Assembly (NCBI RefSeq): GCF_006170445.1
Contig: NZ_VCNA01000001.1
Location: forward strand, 248,001 to 312,000
Source of the DNA: Brevibacillus dissolubilis
GTDB lineage: Bacteria > Bacillota > Bacilli > Brevibacillales > Brevibacillaceae
Direction of reading: 5' to 3'
DNA length: 64,000 bases
Within the stretch, counting starts at the first letter, position 1. Each line of letters opens with the position of its first letter. This document shows positions 62,161 to 64,000 of the stretch, in pieces. The position numbers and the translations under genes are program-made. Under the pieces are notes generated by a model. That model was not told the origin of the DNA. It saw only the letters and a program-made list of their open reading frames with translations, and did no database searches.

Positions 62161-62334
62161 TTGACCCAAGTCATCATTTTCTCCGCGGGAAATCAGTCCC
62201 AAACATTAAGGCGTCTAGGTTCACCGGATAAGTGGAGCGTATAGCATGTTCTCCTTCAAGTTCAACCCTACCAAAATTCATAAACTCTTCTTGCAAAGGA
62301 GTCTAAATGAGATCTATCTTCTGAACAACCCCGC

Positions 62335-62874
62335 TTGACGTTAAACCGAATCGCTCTCATCGAAAATGTGCTTACGAAACGATTCAAATTCTCCGAACCC
62401 TTTTTCTTCCGTGCTCATGAGCCGGGTGACATGGGCTGGATTGTTCATAAACACGGCGTTCTCTATTCACAGGAGTATGGTTGGGACGAACGTTTTGAAG
62501 CTCTTGTTTCGCAAATTGCGGCTGATTTTATAAACAACTATCATCCTCAAAAAGAACGGTGCTGGATCGCTGAAATGAATGGAGAAGTTGTAGGATCTGT
62601 CCTGATCGTGCAAGAAAGTGAAGCGGTTGCTAAGCTCCGTCTACTCTTGGTTGATCCTAAGGCTCGTGGGTTGGGACTTGGCACACGGCTCACTGAAGAA
62701 GCCATTCGCTTTGCTAAGCGAACAGGATATGAAAAGATCGTATTATGGACGAATCGTGTACTCAAGGAAGCCAGACACATCTACGAAAAGTTAGGATTTA
62801 AACTGATAGCTGAAGAAAAACATAACAGCTTTGGTCATGAACTTGTCGGAGAAACTTGGGAGTTAACCCTTTGA
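62335..62874 (+). CDS. GNAT acetyltransferase (C-terminal half of MarR-GNAT type)
   Basis: The 179-residue frame begins at a TTG without a ribosome binding site. From residue ~22 it matches the GNAT part of MarR-GNAT fusion proteins: FFFRAHEPGDMGWIVHKHGV, YGWDERFEALVSQIAADFIN, then the acetyl-CoA loop DPKARGLGLGTRLTEEAIRF and IYEKLGFKLIAEEKHNSFGH. The N-terminal MarR domain normally found in these proteins is missing, and stops in the upstream frame show that it is not simply mis-started. It could be a free-standing enzyme, a late internal start or a 5'-deleted remnant. The acceptor is unknown. Confidence 0.75.
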   Translation: MTLNRIALIENVLTKRFKFSEPFFFRAHEPGDMGWIVHKHGVLYSQEYGWDERFEALVSQIAADFINNYHPQKERCWIAEMNGEVVGSVLIVQESEAVAKLRLLLVDPKARGLGLGTRLTEEAIRFAKRTGYEKIVLWTNRVLKEARHIYEKLGFKLIAEEKHNSFGHELVGETWELTL

Positions 62875-62896
62875 TATATGTTTTTTGCCTACACGT

Positions 62897-62934
62897 AAAA
62901 AGAGATGCTCCTCCTCTGGGAACATCTCTTTTCT
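62897..62934. terminator. bidirectional terminator between GNAT and HNH genes
   Basis: aaaaagagatg and catctctttt arms are separated by a 15-bp loop between convergent genes. Confidence 0.85.
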
Positions 62935-62954
62935 TTATAAATCTCTTCTTCGGC

Positions 62955-63995
62955 TTACTCGCCCGTATATTTATTCTCACGGTGCCAGCGAAGATATGCT
63001 TTTTGTCCCTCTGTCGCTTTGATGCGGGGACTTGTATCATCAATGAAGTAACCCAATGATTCCTCATCCAGCTGTGGAGAGATGATGGTAGCCCCATCGT
63101 CAGCAAAAGCAAGCCGACCCTGATCAAATAACGCGTAATGATTGTGGCACAGCAAAAGGCCGTTATCCACATCGGAACGCTCTTGGTCGCTTGATTCGCT
63201 CCACGGCTTGATATGCGTGGCCACCAGCAGATGCTCATTGGCAATCGCACACAGCTTGCAATTCGCTTCCACGGACATGAGCTGCTGTTTAAAGGAAGAC
63301 TGGCTGATTCGATGCTTGATCAGCAGCTCTTTTTCAGCGGGAGTGATCTCCGTGCTGTCGATGGCAGGCTGGTCAGGTGCAGTGAGCGCTTCTTGGACAT
63401 CTGCAATGTTCGGAGTGTCCTGAGCGGATGGCAGCTCCGTAGCAGACTCGGTCACAGATACCGCTTGGGCAGTTTCCACTGGCGTTGGTGCCGATTCGGC
63501 GATAATTGCCGAGATCACGGACTCATCTGCCCGCTCCGGTTCAGCTGTGTCTGCTGTAGTGGCAGCCTCCCCTTCGTCGGAAGCGGCTTCTCGGACATCC
63601 GCAGGCGTAGAAATGATCGCCGAGATGTGACTCTCGTCAGCTGTTTTCTGTACAGCTACGCTATCGTTGACATCGTTCATTCCAGCGGCTACAGTATCTG
63701 CTACTGCCTCCGTTACTGGAACAGTCGTTGTCGTCACATCCGTTGCTGATTCAGTTGCAGCTGCATTCGGAGACATTGCCTCCGCGCTCTGAACTGGAGT
63801 TGGGTCACTCTGCTCCGGCTGATTTGTCTGCTCTTGCTGACCAACCTGATCCTGCCCCTCTGCCCGTCCGGCATCCTCCGCTCCCCCGTCCGCATCCTTC
63901 TGCGCAAAAACCGTCTGATACAGCGCCTTCAATCCCTCCAACGGCTCATTCTCCCACTGTTCCCCATTCGCCGGGTCTGGTCTGAAATGAACCAT
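62955..63995 (-). CDS. HNH endonuclease with long low-complexity linker (5' end may lie outside the window)
   Basis: The C-terminal ~120 residues form an HNH nuclease domain: CKLCAIANEHLLVATHIKPW, then RSDVDNGLLLCHNHYALFDQ and GRLAFADD, with two CxxC/CxxH zinc knuckles and the catalytic THI and NHY histidines. This is as in McrA-like/HNH_2 restriction-type enzymes. Residues about 40-225 are an acidic Ala/Thr/Val/Ser/Glu-rich linker with an imperfect internal repeat (ADESHISAII and ADESVISAII). The first ~35 residues (FRPDPANGEQWENEPLEGLK) look like the end of a further domain. The ATG at 63995 lies 5 bp from the window edge with no visible ribosome binding site, so the gene may extend further. 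DNA defence or mobile-element linkage is possible, not shown. Confidence 0.75.
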   Translation of the reverse strand: MVHFRPDPANGEQWENEPLEGLKALYQTVFAQKDADGGAEDAGRAEGQDQVGQQEQTNQPEQSDPTPVQSAEAMSPNAAATESATDVTTTTVPVTEAVADTVAAGMNDVNDSVAVQKTADESHISAIISTPADVREAASDEGEAATTADTAEPERADESVISAIIAESAPTPVETAQAVSVTESATELPSAQDTPNIADVQEALTAPDQPAIDSTEITPAEKELLIKHRISQSSFKQQLMSVEANCKLCAIANEHLLVATHIKPWSESSDQERSDVDNGLLLCHNHYALFDQGRLAFADDGATIISPQLDEESLGYFIDDTSPRIKATEGQKAYLRWHRENKYTGE

Positions 63996-64000
63996 CGAGA

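Overview
The window looks like a chromosomal segment of a Gram-positive Bacillales bacterium, most likely from the Paenibacillaceae or Alicyclobacillaceae; this is inferred and no marker gene settles it. The grounds are strong AAGGAGG-type ribosome binding sites, frequent TTG/GTG starts, a CYP109B1-like P450, a PaiB/LysE/MocR cluster, a GH1 6-phospho-beta-glucosidase and moderately GC-rich housekeeping genes. There are no rRNA or tRNA genes, no CRISPR array, and no phage head, portal or terminase genes.

Region 1 (1-14.4 kb) is accessory DNA. It opens with a decayed tyrosine-recombinase C-terminus (1-289) running into an M6 metalloprotease gene that lacks a signal peptide. A secreted Rhs operon follows: a fibronectin-III protein, a large Ig-like protein, an 1855-aa exported Rhs/YD-repeat protein with a variable C-terminal toxin-like tip, and a small putative immunity gene. 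Downstream lie an orphan Rhs tip, then on the other strand the N-terminal part of a tyrosine recombinase whose start region carries an array of about 21-bp-spaced repeats. The two recombinase pieces have the geometry expected if the 13 kb between them had been inverted.

Region 2 (14.4-33.5 kb) is mixed chromosome: a DHA2 drug exporter with a MarR-like remnant, a DUF2269 membrane protein, an ASCH protein, a P450, an acyl-CoA synthetase, acetyltransferases, an exported Ig-like protein, and a membrane protein with a beta-propeller-like ectodomain and a degenerate class III cyclase domain. That gene diverges from a PAAR-like (DUF4280) spike-tip gene and a membrane-anchored MORN-repeat gene. A B3/B4 protein, LysE exporter, PaiB regulator and divergent MocR regulator complete it.

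Region 3 (33.6-58.3 kb, all minus strand) is the centrepiece: a 17-gene extracellular contractile injection system (eCIS) operon. In transcription order: double-AAA ATPase, DUF4255 cap-like protein, Ig-like protein, sheath, tube 1, a small Cys-pair protein, DUF6760 protein, tube 2, a 1747-residue low-complexity protein, LysM tube-associated protein, gpD-like hub, gpV/gp5-like spike, gp25 baseplate protein, two large baseplate J-type proteins, a gpI-like tail protein with a propeller-like N-terminus, and a 544-aa terminal protein. The operon has no recognisable tape measure, fibre or PAAR gene. The giant protein sits where other systems have a small one, ends in the short basic tail I associate with that family, and is built with several in-frame 18-bp, 12-bp and 9-bp tandem expansions. 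Two of the small genes (51678-51869 and 55465-56046) appear to start at ATA and ATC codons behind good ribosome binding sites, so standard gene calling misses or shortens them.

Region 4 (58.4-64 kb) holds a GH1 6-phospho-beta-glucosidase, an FAD amine/L-amino-acid oxidase with two dyad operators upstream, a GNAT acetyltransferase and an HNH endonuclease whose 5' end may lie beyond the window.

Family names are from memory of the protein families, not from searches.
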